This document shows, piece by piece, positions 21,991-29,946 of a stretch of 64,000 nucleotides of DNA; position 1 is the first letter of the stretch, and every line of letters starts with the position of its first letter. The notes below the pieces were generated by a model. The model had not been told where the DNA came from. It searched no databases and saw only the letters and a program-made list of their open reading frames with translations. The DNA is taken from NCBI RefSeq assembly GCF_010093445.1, contig NZ_PDWW01000012.1:1-64000 (forward strand), given 5' to 3'. A program made the translations under genes and the position numbers. The DNA is from Pseudoxanthomonas japonensis. GTDB taxonomy: Bacteria; Pseudomonadota; Gammaproteobacteria; Xanthomonadales; Xanthomonadaceae.

Positions 21991-22899
21991 TCAGCGCGGT
22001 CCGAAGCGGCCGCGGCAACCGCGGTCCACCCACACCTGGTTGCCGGCGTAGCCCCAGCTGTAGCCTTCGCGGCAGCTGTTGTTGGACAGCTGCTGCAACA
22101 GGATCGGCCGGCCCTGGCGGGCGTCGTAGGCGCAGGTCCTGCGGCGGTTGTCGTCGCTGCTGCAGGTGATGGTGTAGCCGCTGTTGCCGCCGATCGAGCC
22201 GCCGTCGCGCGCAGCGAACTCTGCGCGGCAGCCGTTGCCCACGTAGACTTGGCCCTGCTGCGACTGCCAGCTCCGGCCCTCCACGCAGGCGGCACTCGAC
22301 AGTTGCCGGGTCAGGCGCGAATGCCCCCGCCACGGCGTTCGGCAGGTCCTGCCGCGGCCATCGGAGCTTTCGCAGCGGATCGTGCCGGTGGACGAGGTGG
22401 TGGCGGCCGCGAATTCGCCACGACAGCCTTTCCACACGGTGATCAGGCCATCCTGCGAGCTCCAGGTCGTGCCTTCCTCGCAGCGGCTGTTGGACATCTG
22501 CCGCACCAGACGGGATGGGCCCCGCCACGGCGGCGTGCAGCGGCGCGCGTCGCCGCTCTTGCTCTCGCAGACGATGGTCCGCCCGCTGACCGGTGGCGGG
22601 TTGGGGTTCCAGCCGCCGTTGTTGCCACCCAGCGACTGGGCGATGTCCTGCTTGATGCGGCTGAAGGTCCAGTTGGAACGGTTGACCTGGTCCAGATAGA
22701 ACCGCAACTGGTCGTCGGGGATTCGGCGGCCCCGGGACTGCTCGGAGTATTCGAGGCTGATCACCCGGGTCTGGTCCTGCACGGACAGCGTGCGCAGGTT
22801 CTCCGGCGCATAGGCCTTGGGCGTGATCTGGGCGACGGCGCTGCCGGCCGCCAGGGCCAGCAACAGTACGAAAACGGACTGCAACAACGGCTTCTTCAT
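21991..22899 (-). CDS. Exported protein with three DUF3011 repeats
   Basis: A 302-residue protein with a signal peptide (MKKPLLQ then a hydrophobic run to SAVAQ). Residues 30-95 form a helical region of unknown type. Three copies of a DUF3011 module follow, near residues 105-162, 170-225 and 243-300. Each has the pattern C-x-S ... C-x-P ... RQ[LM]S ... C-x-E-G ... W ... GCR.[EGR]F with four Cys, likely two disulfides per module. DUF3011 proteins are exported and of unknown function. The start at 22899 is preceded by GGAGG; an in-frame ATG ten codons upstream has no signal-like sequence. The three modules differ from one another, so the triplication is old. Confidence 0.85.
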   Translation of the reverse strand: MKKPLLQSVFVLLLALAAGSAVAQITPKAYAPENLRTLSVQDQTRVISLEYSEQSRGRRIPDDQLRFYLDQVNRSNWTFSRIKQDIAQSLGGNNGGWNPNPPPVSGRTIVCESKSGDARRCTPPWRGPSRLVRQMSNSRCEEGTTWSSQDGLITVWKGCRGEFAAATTSSTGTIRCESSDGRGRTCRTPWRGHSRLTRQLSSAACVEGRSWQSQQGQVYVGNGCRAEFAARDGGSIGGNSGYTITCSSDDNRRRTCAYDARQGRPILLQQLSNNSCREGYSWGYAGNQVWVDRGCRGRFGPR

Positions 22900-23051
22900 G
22901 GCGGCACCCTCCTGGGGAGGCGCCAGCATACGCCGGGAATGTTAATCCGGAGCAGAGGCCGGCCGGGGGAGCGGGTAAACTAACCGGCTAGGACGGCCGA
23001 CGGCCGTTGCACCCCTTCCGGCCCCGGCCGGATGACCCCCTGGAGTTCCCC

Positions 23052-24803
23052 ATGCGTACCCATTTCTGCGGCCTCGTCGACGAGGCCATGATCGGCCAGA
23101 CCGTGACCCTGTGCGGCTGGACCGACGTCGCCCGCAACCTCGGCGGCGTCTGCTTCATCGACCTGCGCGACCACGAGGGCATCGTGCAGGTGACGGTGGA
23201 TCCGTCCAGCGCCGAGGTGTTCAAGGTCGCCGCATCGCTGGGCTACGAGGACGTGCTGCAGGTCGAGGGCATCGTGCGTGCGCGCGAAGCCGTCAACAGC
23301 AAGATCCGCACCGGCAAGGTGGAAGTGATCGCCACGAACATCACCGTGCTCAACAAGGCCGAGCCGCTGCCGTTCCATCACCACGAGAACCCGGGCGAGG
23401 ACATCCGCCTGAAGTATCGCTACCTGGACCTGCGCAGCGCCGACATGCAGCGCAAGCAGCGCACCCGCATCCGGCTGGTGCAGGCGCTGCGCCGCTGGCT
23501 GGACGCGCGCGGCTTCCAGGACATCGAAACGCCGATCCTGACCAAGGCCACGCCGGAAGGCGCGCGCGATTTCCTGGTGCCGGCGCGCATGCATCCGGGC
23601 GAGTTCTACGCACTGCCGCAGTCGCCACAGCTGTTCAAGCAGATCCTGATGGTGGCCGGCTTCGACCGCTACTACCAGATCGCGCGCTGCTTCCGCGATG
23701 AAGCGCTGCGCGCCGACCGCCAGCTGGAGTTCACCCAGCTCGACATGGAGTTCGCCTTCGTGCGCGAGCGCGACGTGCAGGACGCCGTCGAAGGCATGAT
23801 CCGCGACATCTTCAAGGAAGTGATGGACGTCGAGCTGGCCAATCCGTTCCCGCGCATGACCTGGGCCGAGGCGATGCGTCGCTACGGCTCGGACAAGCCG
23901 GACCTGCGCATCGCGCTGGAACTGGTCGATGTGGCCGAGCTGGTGAAGTCCAGCGAATTCGCCGTGTTCACCGGTGCGGCCAACGATCCGGACGGCCGCG
24001 TCGCCGCGCTGCGCATCCCCGGCGGCGCGTCGCTGAGCCGCAAGCAGATCGACGAGTACGCCGCGCATGCCGCCAAGTACGGCGCCAAGGGCCTGGCCTA
24101 CATCAAGATCGACGAGGCCGGCGCGGTCAGCTCGCCGATCCAGAAGTTCTTCGCGGAAGACGCGTTCGCCGCACTGCTGAAGCATGTGGGCGCCGGCAAT
24201 GGCGACATCGTGTTCTTCGGTGCCGGTGGCTACAACAAGGTCTCCGACTTCATGGGCGCGCTGCGCCTGAAGGCCGGCAAGGACTTCGGCCTGGTGCAGG
24301 ACGGCTGGACGCCGCTGTGGGTCACCGACTTCCCGATGTTCGAGTACGACGACGAAGCGCAGCGCTACGTCGCCCTGCATCACCCCTTCACCGCGCCCGC
24401 GGTCGACGACATCGGCGACCTGCGCGCGAACGCGAAGACGGCGGTGTCGCGCGGCTACGACATGGTGCTGAACGGCAACGAGATCGGCGGCGGCTCGATC
24501 CGTATCCATCGCCCCGACATGCAGAGCGCGGTGTTCGAGCTGCTCGGCATCGGCGCGGAAGAGGCGGAGGCCAAGTTCGGCTTCCTGCTGGATGCGTTGC
24601 GCTTCGGCGCGCCGCCGCACGGCGGCATCGCGTTCGGCATCGACCGCATCGCGGCGCTGATGGCCGGCACCGAGTCGATCCGCGACGTCATCCCGTTCCC
24701 CAAGACCACCAGCGCCCAGTGCCTGATGACCGGCGCGCCGTCGCCGATCCCGGACGAGCAGCTGGCGGAAGTCCACATCCAGGTTCGCCCCAAGAAGGAC
24801 TGA
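23052..24803 (+). CDS. aspS: Aspartyl-tRNA synthetase
   Basis: A 583-residue class II synthetase that charges tRNA-Asp. It has the N-terminal OB-fold anticodon-binding domain ([19 protein letters not shown] to about 105), the catalytic core with class II motif 2 ([20 protein letters not shown] near 215), the bacterial GAD insertion (about 290-420), and motif 3 ([15 protein letters not shown] near 530). Length is typical. The start MRTHFCG is used because it matches the family and the in-frame codons upstream are Pro/Arg-rich without similarity. Two small genes follow in tight spacing, forming a probable operon: the acidic protein 14 bases later and the acetyltransferase 2 bases after that. 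Confidence 0.97.
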   Translation: MRTHFCGLVDEAMIGQTVTLCGWTDVARNLGGVCFIDLRDHEGIVQVTVDPSSAEVFKVAASLGYEDVLQVEGIVRAREAVNSKIRTGKVEVIATNITVLNKAEPLPFHHHENPGEDIRLKYRYLDLRSADMQRKQRTRIRLVQALRRWLDARGFQDIETPILTKATPEGARDFLVPARMHPGEFYALPQSPQLFKQILMVAGFDRYYQIARCFRDEALRADRQLEFTQLDMEFAFVRERDVQDAVEGMIRDIFKEVMDVELANPFPRMTWAEAMRRYGSDKPDLRIALELVDVAELVKSSEFAVFTGAANDPDGRVAALRIPGGASLSRKQIDEYAAHAAKYGAKGLAYIKIDEAGAVSSPIQKFFAEDAFAALLKHVGAGNGDIVFFGAGGYNKVSDFMGALRLKAGKDFGLVQDGWTPLWVTDFPMFEYDDEAQRYVALHHPFTAPAVDDIGDLRANAKTAVSRGYDMVLNGNEIGGGSIRIHRPDMQSAVFELLGIGAEEAEAKFGFLLDALRFGAPPHGGIAFGIDRIAALMAGTESIRDVIPFPKTTSAQCLMTGAPSPIPDEQLAEVHIQVRPKKD

Positions 24804-24817
24804 GAGAGAAACACGCA

Positions 24818-25111
24818 ATGACGGAATACGCTTTTTCGCTGGAGTGGGAACGCCTGGGCAATGAAGGCGCCGATGCGGGCCTGGTGACGGAACGCGCGCG
24901 CGTGTTCGGCGGCTGGCTGGTGCGCGTCGGCACGTCGCCTGCAGCGATGGCGGTGACCTTCGTGCCGGACGGCCAGGGCCGCTGGGACGGCGAGGACTTC
25001 GGCGAAGACGACTACGAAGAAGACGAAGAAGAGTACGAAGAGGAAGACGAGGACGCCGACGAAGAAGACGAGTCGGACGAGGAAGACGACGAGGAAGAAG
25101 AGGACGTGTAA
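24818..25111 (+). CDS. Small protein with a poly-acidic C-terminal tail
   Basis: A 97-residue protein I do not recognise. The first 55 residues form an ordinary soluble segment (TEYAFSLEWERLG, ARVFGGWLVRVG, MAVTFVPDGQGRW) that looks like a small beta-rich domain. From about residue 57 to the end nearly every residue is Asp or Glu, broken only by a few Tyr, Gly, Ser and Ala, giving an extremely negative tail. The gene starts 14 bases after aspS, with GAGAGAA before the ATG, and ends 2 bases before the acetyltransferase GTG. Such a tail could mimic nucleic acid or bind basic proteins, but that is inference. The tight operon spacing and clear start support a real gene. Confidence 0.8.
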   Translation: MTEYAFSLEWERLGNEGADAGLVTERARVFGGWLVRVGTSPAAMAVTFVPDGQGRWDGEDFGEDDYEEDEEEYEEEDEDADEEDESDEEDDEEEEDV

Positions 25112-25113
25112 GC

Positions 25114-25629
25114 GTGCAGATCCGTCGCGCCACCGTGGATGATGCGCAGTTCGTCTCCGACCTGGCATCGCGCAGCTTTACCGAGACCTTCGGCCATCTG
25201 TATCCGGCCGAAGATCTGGCGGCGTTCCTCGCCTATGCGTACGACGTCGAGAAACAGCGCGTCATCCTGTCTCACCCGGACTACGCGGTGTGGCTGCTGG
25301 AGGACGACGGCGTTGCGGTGGGACACGCGGCCGCCGGTCCTTGCGGCTTGCCGCATCCGGACGTGCAGGCGGGCGATGGCGAGCTGAAGCGGCTGTATGT
25401 GCTGGCGTCGCATCAGAATGGCGGCTGGGGCGGGAAGCTGTTCGCCGAGGTGGAGCGCTGGCTGTTGAGGGACGGGCCGCGGACCTTGTGGATCGGGGTG
25501 TGGTCGGAGAATTTCGGCGCGCAACGGTTCTATGAGCGGCAGGGGTTCGTGCGAGTGGGGGAGTACAAGTTTCCGGTGGGGAAGACGTTGGATGATGAGT
25601 TCATCCTGCGGCGGGGTGCTTTCGTTTGA
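25114..25629 (+). CDS. GNAT-family N-acetyltransferase
   Basis: A 171-residue acetyltransferase of the GNAT superfamily, using acetyl-CoA to modify an unknown amine. The fold is recognisable from IRRATVDDAQFV at the N-terminus, the beta4 strand ELKRLYVLASHQ, the acetyl-CoA loop NGGWGGKLF (a variant of Q/RxxGxG/A, near residue 103), and WSENFGAQRFYERQGFVRVGEY near the end. The start is a GTG two bases after the acidic protein stop, which points to coupled translation. Its position downstream of aspS and the acidic protein may be regulatory convenience only. Confidence 0.85.
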   Translation: MQIRRATVDDAQFVSDLASRSFTETFGHLYPAEDLAAFLAYAYDVEKQRVILSHPDYAVWLLEDDGVAVGHAAAGPCGLPHPDVQAGDGELKRLYVLASHQNGGWGGKLFAEVERWLLRDGPRTLWIGVWSENFGAQRFYERQGFVRVGEYKFPVGKTLDDEFILRRGAFV

Positions 25630-25642
25630 CTGAAAGAGCGTT

Positions 25643-25826
25643 CCGCTAGCCCTTCGGGCCAGCGGGTGACTTTTCTTTGTTGGCGCAAAGAAAAGTCACC
25701 AAAAGAAAGCGCCCTCCCCGACGAAGCAATCCCATCGTAGTGCTGCCATCGGGATTTTCCGACTCGCCATCCTGGCGAGGCCGAAAACGGCAGACATCCT
25801 TGTCCGCCGCCCTTCGGGTCTGGTGG
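25643..25826 (+). repeat. Structured repeat, copy C of the TTTTCTTTG family
   Basis: A run of hairpins after the acetyltransferase. First CCGCTAGCCC/GGGCCAGCGG (25643-25665). Then a perfect 15-bp stem, GGTGACTTTTCTTTG (25665-25679) with CAAAGAAAAGTCACC (25686-25700). Then a nested hairpin: outer TTTTC/GAAAA around CTCGCCA-TCC-TGGCGAG (25763-25779). Then GGCAGACA-TCCT-TGTCCGCC (25789-25808, one mismatch), ending in GCCCTTCGGGT. The same order of stems occurs twice at 57.2-57.65 kb with different stem sequences but the same loop type. Confidence 0.85.
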
Positions 25827-25870
25827 GTTCGCGGGAGCGGCGGTGTGGTCAAGCAAGGTCCGAATAGCTG

Positions 25871-25956
25871 CCGTCATCCCCGCGCAGGCGGGGACCCAGC
25901 GACTTCCGGCCATGGAAAGCAAAGGCACTGGGTTCCCGCTTTCTCAGGAATGACGG
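25871..25956. repeat. Fold-back element, unit 1
   Basis: Ends CCGTCAT and ATGACGG pair. Inside are an arm CCCCGC-GCAG-GCGGGG and a central stem ACCCAG/CTGGGT. A second side arm is imperfect in this copy. Equivalent elements lie at 26085-26170 and 26292-26378. Confidence 0.8.
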
Positions 25957-26084
25957 GCAGATGCTGCGTTGTTCAGAGAATCCAAGACGATCAGTGCCAG
26001 ACGGCGGACGTCCTTGTCCGCCGCCCTTCGGGTCTGGTGGGATCGCTGGTGCATCGATGCGGTCAAGCGAAGTCCGAATAACCT

Positions 26085-26170
26085 CCGTCATCCCCGCGAA
26101 GGCGGGGACCCAGCGACTTCCGGCTATGGAAAGCAAAGACACTGGGTTCCCGCTCTCGCGGGAATGATGG
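26085..26170. repeat. Fold-back element, unit 2
   Basis: Same layout as unit 1, with ends CCGTCAT and ATGATGG (one G-T pair). Here the second side arm is intact: CCCGC-TCTC-GCGGG. The first arm is CCCCGC-GAAG-GCGGGG. Confidence 0.8.
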
Positions 26171-26291
26171 GCAGACGCTGCGTTGTTCAGAGAATTCCAG
26201 ACGATCAGTGCCAGACGGCGGACATCCTTGTCCGCCGCCCTTCGGGTCTGGTGGGATCGCGGGAGCGGCGGTGTGGCTATTTGAGTAACCG

Positions 26292-26378
26292 CCGTCATCC
26301 CCGCGCAGGCGGGGACCCAGCGACTTCCGGCCACGGAAAGCAAAGGCACCGGGTTCCCGCTTGTCGCGGGAATGACGG
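26292..26378. repeat. Fold-back element, unit 3
   Basis: Same layout, with ends CCGTCAT and ATGACGG. The second side arm is CCCGC-TTGTC-GCGGG, again intact with a different loop from unit 2. The stretch just before this unit is 7 bases shorter than in the other two repeats. Confidence 0.8.
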
Positions 26379-26421
26379 GCAGACGGTGCGTTGTTCAGAG
26401 AATCACTGAAGATCAAAAGCG

Positions 26422-26443
26422 AACGGCCGCGTATGCGGCCGTT
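26422..26443 (-). terminator. Intrinsic terminator of the ohr-hydrolase operon
   Basis: AACGGCCGC (26422-26430), loop GTAT, and GCGGCCGTT (26435-26443) give a perfect 9-bp stem. On the minus strand it follows the hydrolase stop by 22 bases and runs into CGCTTTTGATC, a short T-rich tail. Confidence 0.75.
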
Positions 26444-26465
26444 GCTGTTTGCGGAGGCTTGTTCC

Positions 26466-27401
26466 TTACTTCTGCAGGAAGTCGAGCAGGTCCTGGTTGA
26501 CGCGATCCTTGTGGGTGTCGGTCAGGCCGTGCGGGGCGCCTGCGTAGACGATCAGCTTGGCGTTCTTGATCAGCGCGGCGGAGGCCTTGCCGGCGGCGTC
26601 GATGGGAACGATCTGGTCGTCGTCGCCGTGGATCACCAGGGTGGGGATGTCGAACTTCTTCAGGTCGGCGCGGAAGTCGGTGGCGGAGAACGCGGCGATG
26701 GAGTCGTACGTGTTCTTGTGGCCGCCTTGCATGCCCTGCGCCCACCAGCTGTCGATCAGGCCCTGCGAGACCTTCGCGCCGGGGCGGTTGAAGCCGTAGA
26801 ACGGACCCGAGGCGATGTCCTTGTACAGCTGCGCACGGTTGTCCAGCGAGCCCTTGCGGAGGCCGTCGAACACCTCGATCGGCAGGCCGCCCGGGTTGTC
26901 GGCGGTCTTCAGCATCAGCGGCGGCACGGCGCTGATCAGCACGGCCTTTTTGACCCGGCCGGTGCCATGGCGGCCGATGTAGCGCGCCACTTCGCCGCCG
27001 CCGGTGGAGAAGCCCACTAGGGTCACGTCCTTCAGGTCCAGCGTGTTGATCACGGTGGCCAGGTCGTCGGCGTAATGGTCCATGTCGTTGCCGTCCCACG
27101 GCTGGCTGGAGCGGCCGTGGCCGCGACGGTCGTGGGCGACCACGCGGTAACCCTTGGAAGCCAGGAAGATCATCTGCGATTCCCAGCTGTCCGAGGACAG
27201 CGGCCAGCCGTGGCTGAAGGTGACGACCGGGCCGTTCTTCGGGCCCCAGTCCTTGTAGTAGAGCTGCACGCCGTCGGCGGTGGTGAGCGTGCTGGCAGTG
27301 CGTTCGACGGCGACCGGCGCGGTGGCAGGCTGGGCGGCGAAGCTGGCCTGGGTGGCGACGGCCAGCAGCGTGGCGGCCATGGTGCGGGTGAATACATTCA
27401 T
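26466..27401 (-). CDS. Exported alpha/beta hydrolase (non-heme haloperoxidase/esterase type)
   Basis: A 311-residue alpha/beta-hydrolase with a signal peptide (residues 1-23, ending SFAAQ), so probably periplasmic. The catalytic triad is visible: Ser132 in the nucleophile elbow GFSTGGGE, an Asp of HGDDDQIVP near 262, and His291 in GAPHG. The oxyanion region is FSHGWPLSS, and HDRRGHGRS is typical of the cofactor-free haloperoxidase/arylesterase branch. Members hydrolyse esters and often show perhydrolase side activity; the natural substrate is unknown. It starts 40 bases after ohr on the same strand, so the two are probably one operon, linking it to hydroperoxide stress. Confidence 0.87.
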   Translation of the reverse strand: MNVFTRTMAATLLAVATQASFAAQPATAPVAVERTASTLTTADGVQLYYKDWGPKNGPVVTFSHGWPLSSDSWESQMIFLASKGYRVVAHDRRGHGRSSQPWDGNDMDHYADDLATVINTLDLKDVTLVGFSTGGGEVARYIGRHGTGRVKKAVLISAVPPLMLKTADNPGGLPIEVFDGLRKGSLDNRAQLYKDIASGPFYGFNRPGAKVSQGLIDSWWAQGMQGGHKNTYDSIAAFSATDFRADLKKFDIPTLVIHGDDDQIVPIDAAGKASAALIKNAKLIVYAGAPHGLTDTHKDRVNQDLLDFLQK

Positions 27402-27441
27402 GGGTTCGGTTCCTGCAAGGGGTGGTGGGTCAGGAAAGCGT

Positions 27442-27870
27442 TCAGGCGGCGAGTACCAGCGTCACGTCGATGTTGCCGCGCGTGGCGTTGGAGTACGGGC
27501 AAACGATGTGGGCGGCGTCGACGAGGGCCTGCAGCTGCTCGCGGTCCACGCCCGGGGCGGCGATGGTCAGTTCGGCCTGGATGCCGAAGCCGGTGGGGAT
27601 CTGGCCGATGCCGACCTTGCCGGTGACGGTGGTGGAGGCGGGAAGGGCGACCTTCTGCTTGCCGGCGACGAACTTCAGCGCGCCCAGGAAGCAGGCCGAG
27701 TAGCCTGCGGCGAACAGCTGTTCCGGATTGGTGCCGTCGCCGCCGGCGCCGCCCAGCTCGCGCGGGGTGATCAGCTTGACGTCGAGTACGCCGTCGGACG
27801 AGGTGGCTTGGCCTTCGCGGCCCCCCGAGGCGGTGGCGGTGGCGGTGTAGAGGATCTTTTCGATGGACAT
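27442..27870 (-). CDS. ohr: Organic hydroperoxide resistance protein Ohr
   Basis: A 142-residue OsmC/Ohr-family peroxidase that reduces organic hydroperoxides with a lipoylated reductant. The two catalytic Cys are present, Cys60 in [12 protein letters not shown] and Cys124 in [13 protein letters not shown]. The opening [17 protein letters not shown] and the [12 protein letters not shown] stretch mark Ohr and not OsmC. Length is typical. It is the first gene of a probable two-gene operon with the exported hydrolase. No ohrR (MarR-type repressor) lies beside it; the divergent neighbour is an AraC-type regulator, which is an unusual arrangement. Confidence 0.95.
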   Translation of the reverse strand: MSIEKILYTATATASGGREGQATSSDGVLDVKLITPRELGGAGGDGTNPEQLFAAGYSACFLGALKFVAGKQKVALPASTTVTGKVGIGQIPTGFGIQAELTIAAPGVDREQLQALVDAAHIVCPYSNATRGNIDVTLVLAA

Positions 27871-27992
27871 GGCGGTTTCCTTGGTGGGTTGGGAAGCGGG
27901 AGGCGGGTGGCCGTCCGGTGAGGTGTACTTTGCGCGCCATTCCTGTACGAAAGGTGATATAGAATCCTGAAAACTTGATCTGGAGTTCCGAC

Positions 27993-28820
27993 ATGGTCGA
28001 TCGGCTGGCGGTCCTGCTGGACCGGTTCTCGGTCAGCGCGCAGGTGTTCAATGCCGGTGCGCTGTGCGGCATCAATACGCTGGAGGCGGAAACGGGCGTG
28101 GGGCAGCTGCACCTGATCCGGCAGGGGCCGCTGGAGGTGGTCTACGGCACCACGTCGCTGCGCATCGACGAGCCCAGCCTGCTGCTGTTCCCGCGCGCGC
28201 TGACGCACCGCTTCATCAGCGACGCGGTACGCGGTGCCGACATGACCTGCGCGACGTTGCGGTTCGAGGGCGGCGACCAGAATCCGATCTGTGCGGCGTT
28301 GCCCGACGCGGTCTGCCTGCCCTTGTCGGGCATCCATGGCGCCGGGGACGTGCTGGCGCTGCTGTTCGAGGAGGCTTTCACCCAGCGCTGCGGACGCACG
28401 GCGCTGGTCAACCGCCTGTTCGAAGTGGTGATGATCCAGGTGTTGCGCCAACTGATGGAAAGCGGCGAAGTGAAGGGCGGCATGCTTGCCGGGCTGGGAC
28501 ATCCGCGCCTGCGCAATGCCATTGTCGCGATGCACGAGGCGCCGGCGAAGGACTGGTCGCTGGAGGATCTGGCGCGCGTGGCGGGCATGTCGCGCACGGT
28601 GTTCGCGTCGAGCTTCCGCGAGTCGCTGGGCATCACGCCCGGGCAATACCTGCAGGGGTGGCGCGTCGGCCTGGCGCAGCAGGCGCTGCGGCATGGCAAG
28701 CCGTTGAAGGTGGTGGCGTCGGACGTGGGCTACGGCAGCGAAGCCGCGCTGTCGCGCGCGTTCAAGGCGCACAGCGGCGTGTCGCCGCGGGAATGGAAGC
28801 GGCAGCAGGTCGCCGCCTGA
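27993..28820 (+). CDS. AraC-family transcriptional regulator
   Basis: A 275-residue regulator. Residues 1-170 resemble the cupin-type AraC N-terminal domain ([46 protein letters not shown]). The AraC DNA-binding domain covers about 180-272 with two helix-turn-helix motifs: [23 protein letters not shown] and [31 protein letters not shown]. The ATG at 27993 is preceded by GGAG; a TTG 18 bases upstream is possible but less likely. It diverges from ohr across a 122-base gap that includes an AT-rich TATAGAAT, so it probably controls ohr and the hydrolase. The N-terminal domain has several Cys that might sense oxidants, which is inference. Confidence 0.87.
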   Translation: MVDRLAVLLDRFSVSAQVFNAGALCGINTLEAETGVGQLHLIRQGPLEVVYGTTSLRIDEPSLLLFPRALTHRFISDAVRGADMTCATLRFEGGDQNPICAALPDAVCLPLSGIHGAGDVLALLFEEAFTQRCGRTALVNRLFEVVMIQVLRQLMESGEVKGGMLAGLGHPRLRNAIVAMHEAPAKDWSLEDLARVAGMSRTVFASSFRESLGITPGQYLQGWRVGLAQQALRHGKPLKVVASDVGYGSEAALSRAFKAHSGVSPREWKRQQVAA

Positions 28821-28824
28821 ACAT

Positions 28825-29946
28825 TCAGTCCTTGTCGGGCGGCGCAACCTGGCGCTCGGGTAGCGCCTCGCGCGTGCCGTCCAGCAGGCCGCGACTCAGC
28901 TGTCCCTTGTCGATGAAGAGCAGCTGCCCGGATTCGCCGCGCTTGATGCCGCTGTCGATGGCGATGATGCGGCCACCGTGGAAGCTCACTACTTCGTCCA
29001 TCGTGGTGTGCCCGACCACGATCCGCGCCAGGCCAAGCCGGTCGACGACGCGGCCCACGGCCGGGGTATCGAGCTCGCCATTGAAATAGCCGCGGTACCA
29101 GATCGGGCTGCGCTTGCCGTCGTACAGGCGCGCGGTCGCCGGATCGGCCTTCACCGTGTCCTTGGCGACGCCCAGCGAACCGCGGTACGTCGCGTTGGTG
29201 GCATCGATGCCGGTGACCAGGTCCAGGTTTTCCGGTGCGATGCCGCCATGCAGGAACAGCGTGTCGCCCAGCTTCAGCATCACCGGACGCGTGCGCAGCC
29301 AGCCGCCGATCACCGTGTCGGCGCCATACAGCGCGGAATAGGGACGGCCGAGCAGGCGCGCGACCTCGACATACTTCGGATTGATGTAGCGCAGGTCGTC
29401 GTAGAGCACCATGGTTTCATGGTTGCCCAGCAGGAAGTGCACCGCGCCGCCGGCGGCATGCGCTTGCTGCTGCAACTGGAACAGCAGCCAGAACACCTCG
29501 TTGACCTTGTCGCCGCGATCGAACACGTCGCCGGTGATGACCAGGTGGTCGCGACCGAGCGCCCAGTTGTCGTTGCCGTCGATCACGCGATGCGCGCGCA
29601 GCAGCTTCACCATCAGGTCGTACTGCCCGTGGATGTCGGACAGTGCGACGATGCGGCCGCCGGTGTACGGCACGGATTCCGGGTCCGCGACGTGGTTCGG
29701 AATCACCGCCGGTCGACCGTAGCCGCAACGCGGTGCGATCACGGTGTCCTTGCGTCGCTTGCGTTGCACGTCATGTTCGACCTTGCCGTCGCAGACCCAC
29801 CAGGCGTCATAGCGGCGCGCGGTCGTCTGGAACACGTACGGACCATCGTCTAGCGTCGCTGCGGGCTGTCCGGTGACCTCTTCTGCCACGACCGGCGACA
29901 GCCAGGCGAGGGCGAGACCGGCCGCAAGAAGGCGTCTGCGCATCAT
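28825..29946 (-). CDS. Exported calcineurin-like metallophosphatase
   Basis: A 373-residue phosphoesterase with a signal peptide (residues 1-21), so probably periplasmic. All PPP-type metal motifs are in order: DIHG (104-107), GDVFDRG (139-145), GNHE (174-177), HGG (233-235) and GHT (312-314), with SPIWYRGY near 280-287. This resembles the bacterial Shewanella-like group of protein/phospho-monoester phosphatases. The substrate is unknown. Its start overlaps the stop of the FecR gene (ATGATGA, four shared bases), so it is translated from the sigma-FecR operon. A phosphatase as third member of a FecI/FecR signalling operon is uncommon and may mark the function of the locus. Confidence 0.88.
   Translation of the reverse strand: MMRRRLLAAGLALAWLSPVVAEEVTGQPAATLDDGPYVFQTTARRYDAWWVCDGKVEHDVQRKRRKDTVIAPRCGYGRPAVIPNHVADPESVPYTGGRIVALSDIHGQYDLMVKLLRAHRVIDGNDNWALGRDHLVITGDVFDRGDKVNEVFWLLFQLQQQAHAAGGAVHFLLGNHETMVLYDDLRYINPKYVEVARLLGRPYSALYGADTVIGGWLRTRPVMLKLGDTLFLHGGIAPENLDLVTGIDATNATYRGSLGVAKDTVKADPATARLYDGKRSPIWYRGYFNGELDTPAVGRVVDRLGLARIVVGHTTMDEVVSFHGGRIIAIDSGIKRGESGQLLFIDKGQLSRGLLDGTREALPERQVAPPDKD

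Larger units (their letters stand above)
25793..26404. repeat. Tandem array, three units of a 214-bp repeat
   Basis: Units begin at 25793, 26007 and 26221, exactly 214 bases apart; the third has a 7-base deletion and stops near 26404. Each starts inside the last hairpin of the structured repeat (GAC[AG]TCCTTGTCCGCC), passes through a CCGTCAT...ATGACGG fold-back element, and ends with TTCAGAGAAT...GATCAGTGCCAGACGG. Units differ at scattered positions. There is no credible gene in 25630-26465; open frames here only translate the repeat. The array lies between two converging genes. Confidence 0.92.

Noticed and set aside
25793-26404. CRISPR array
   Set aside because: The period is 214 bases with the whole unit repeated; there are no short direct repeats with unique spacers and no cas genes.
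25677-26409. Several short open frames in the repeat block after the acetyltransferase gene
   Set aside because: Their translations are only the repeat read in frame, with the same peptides recurring every 214 bases; no ribosome site or family match.
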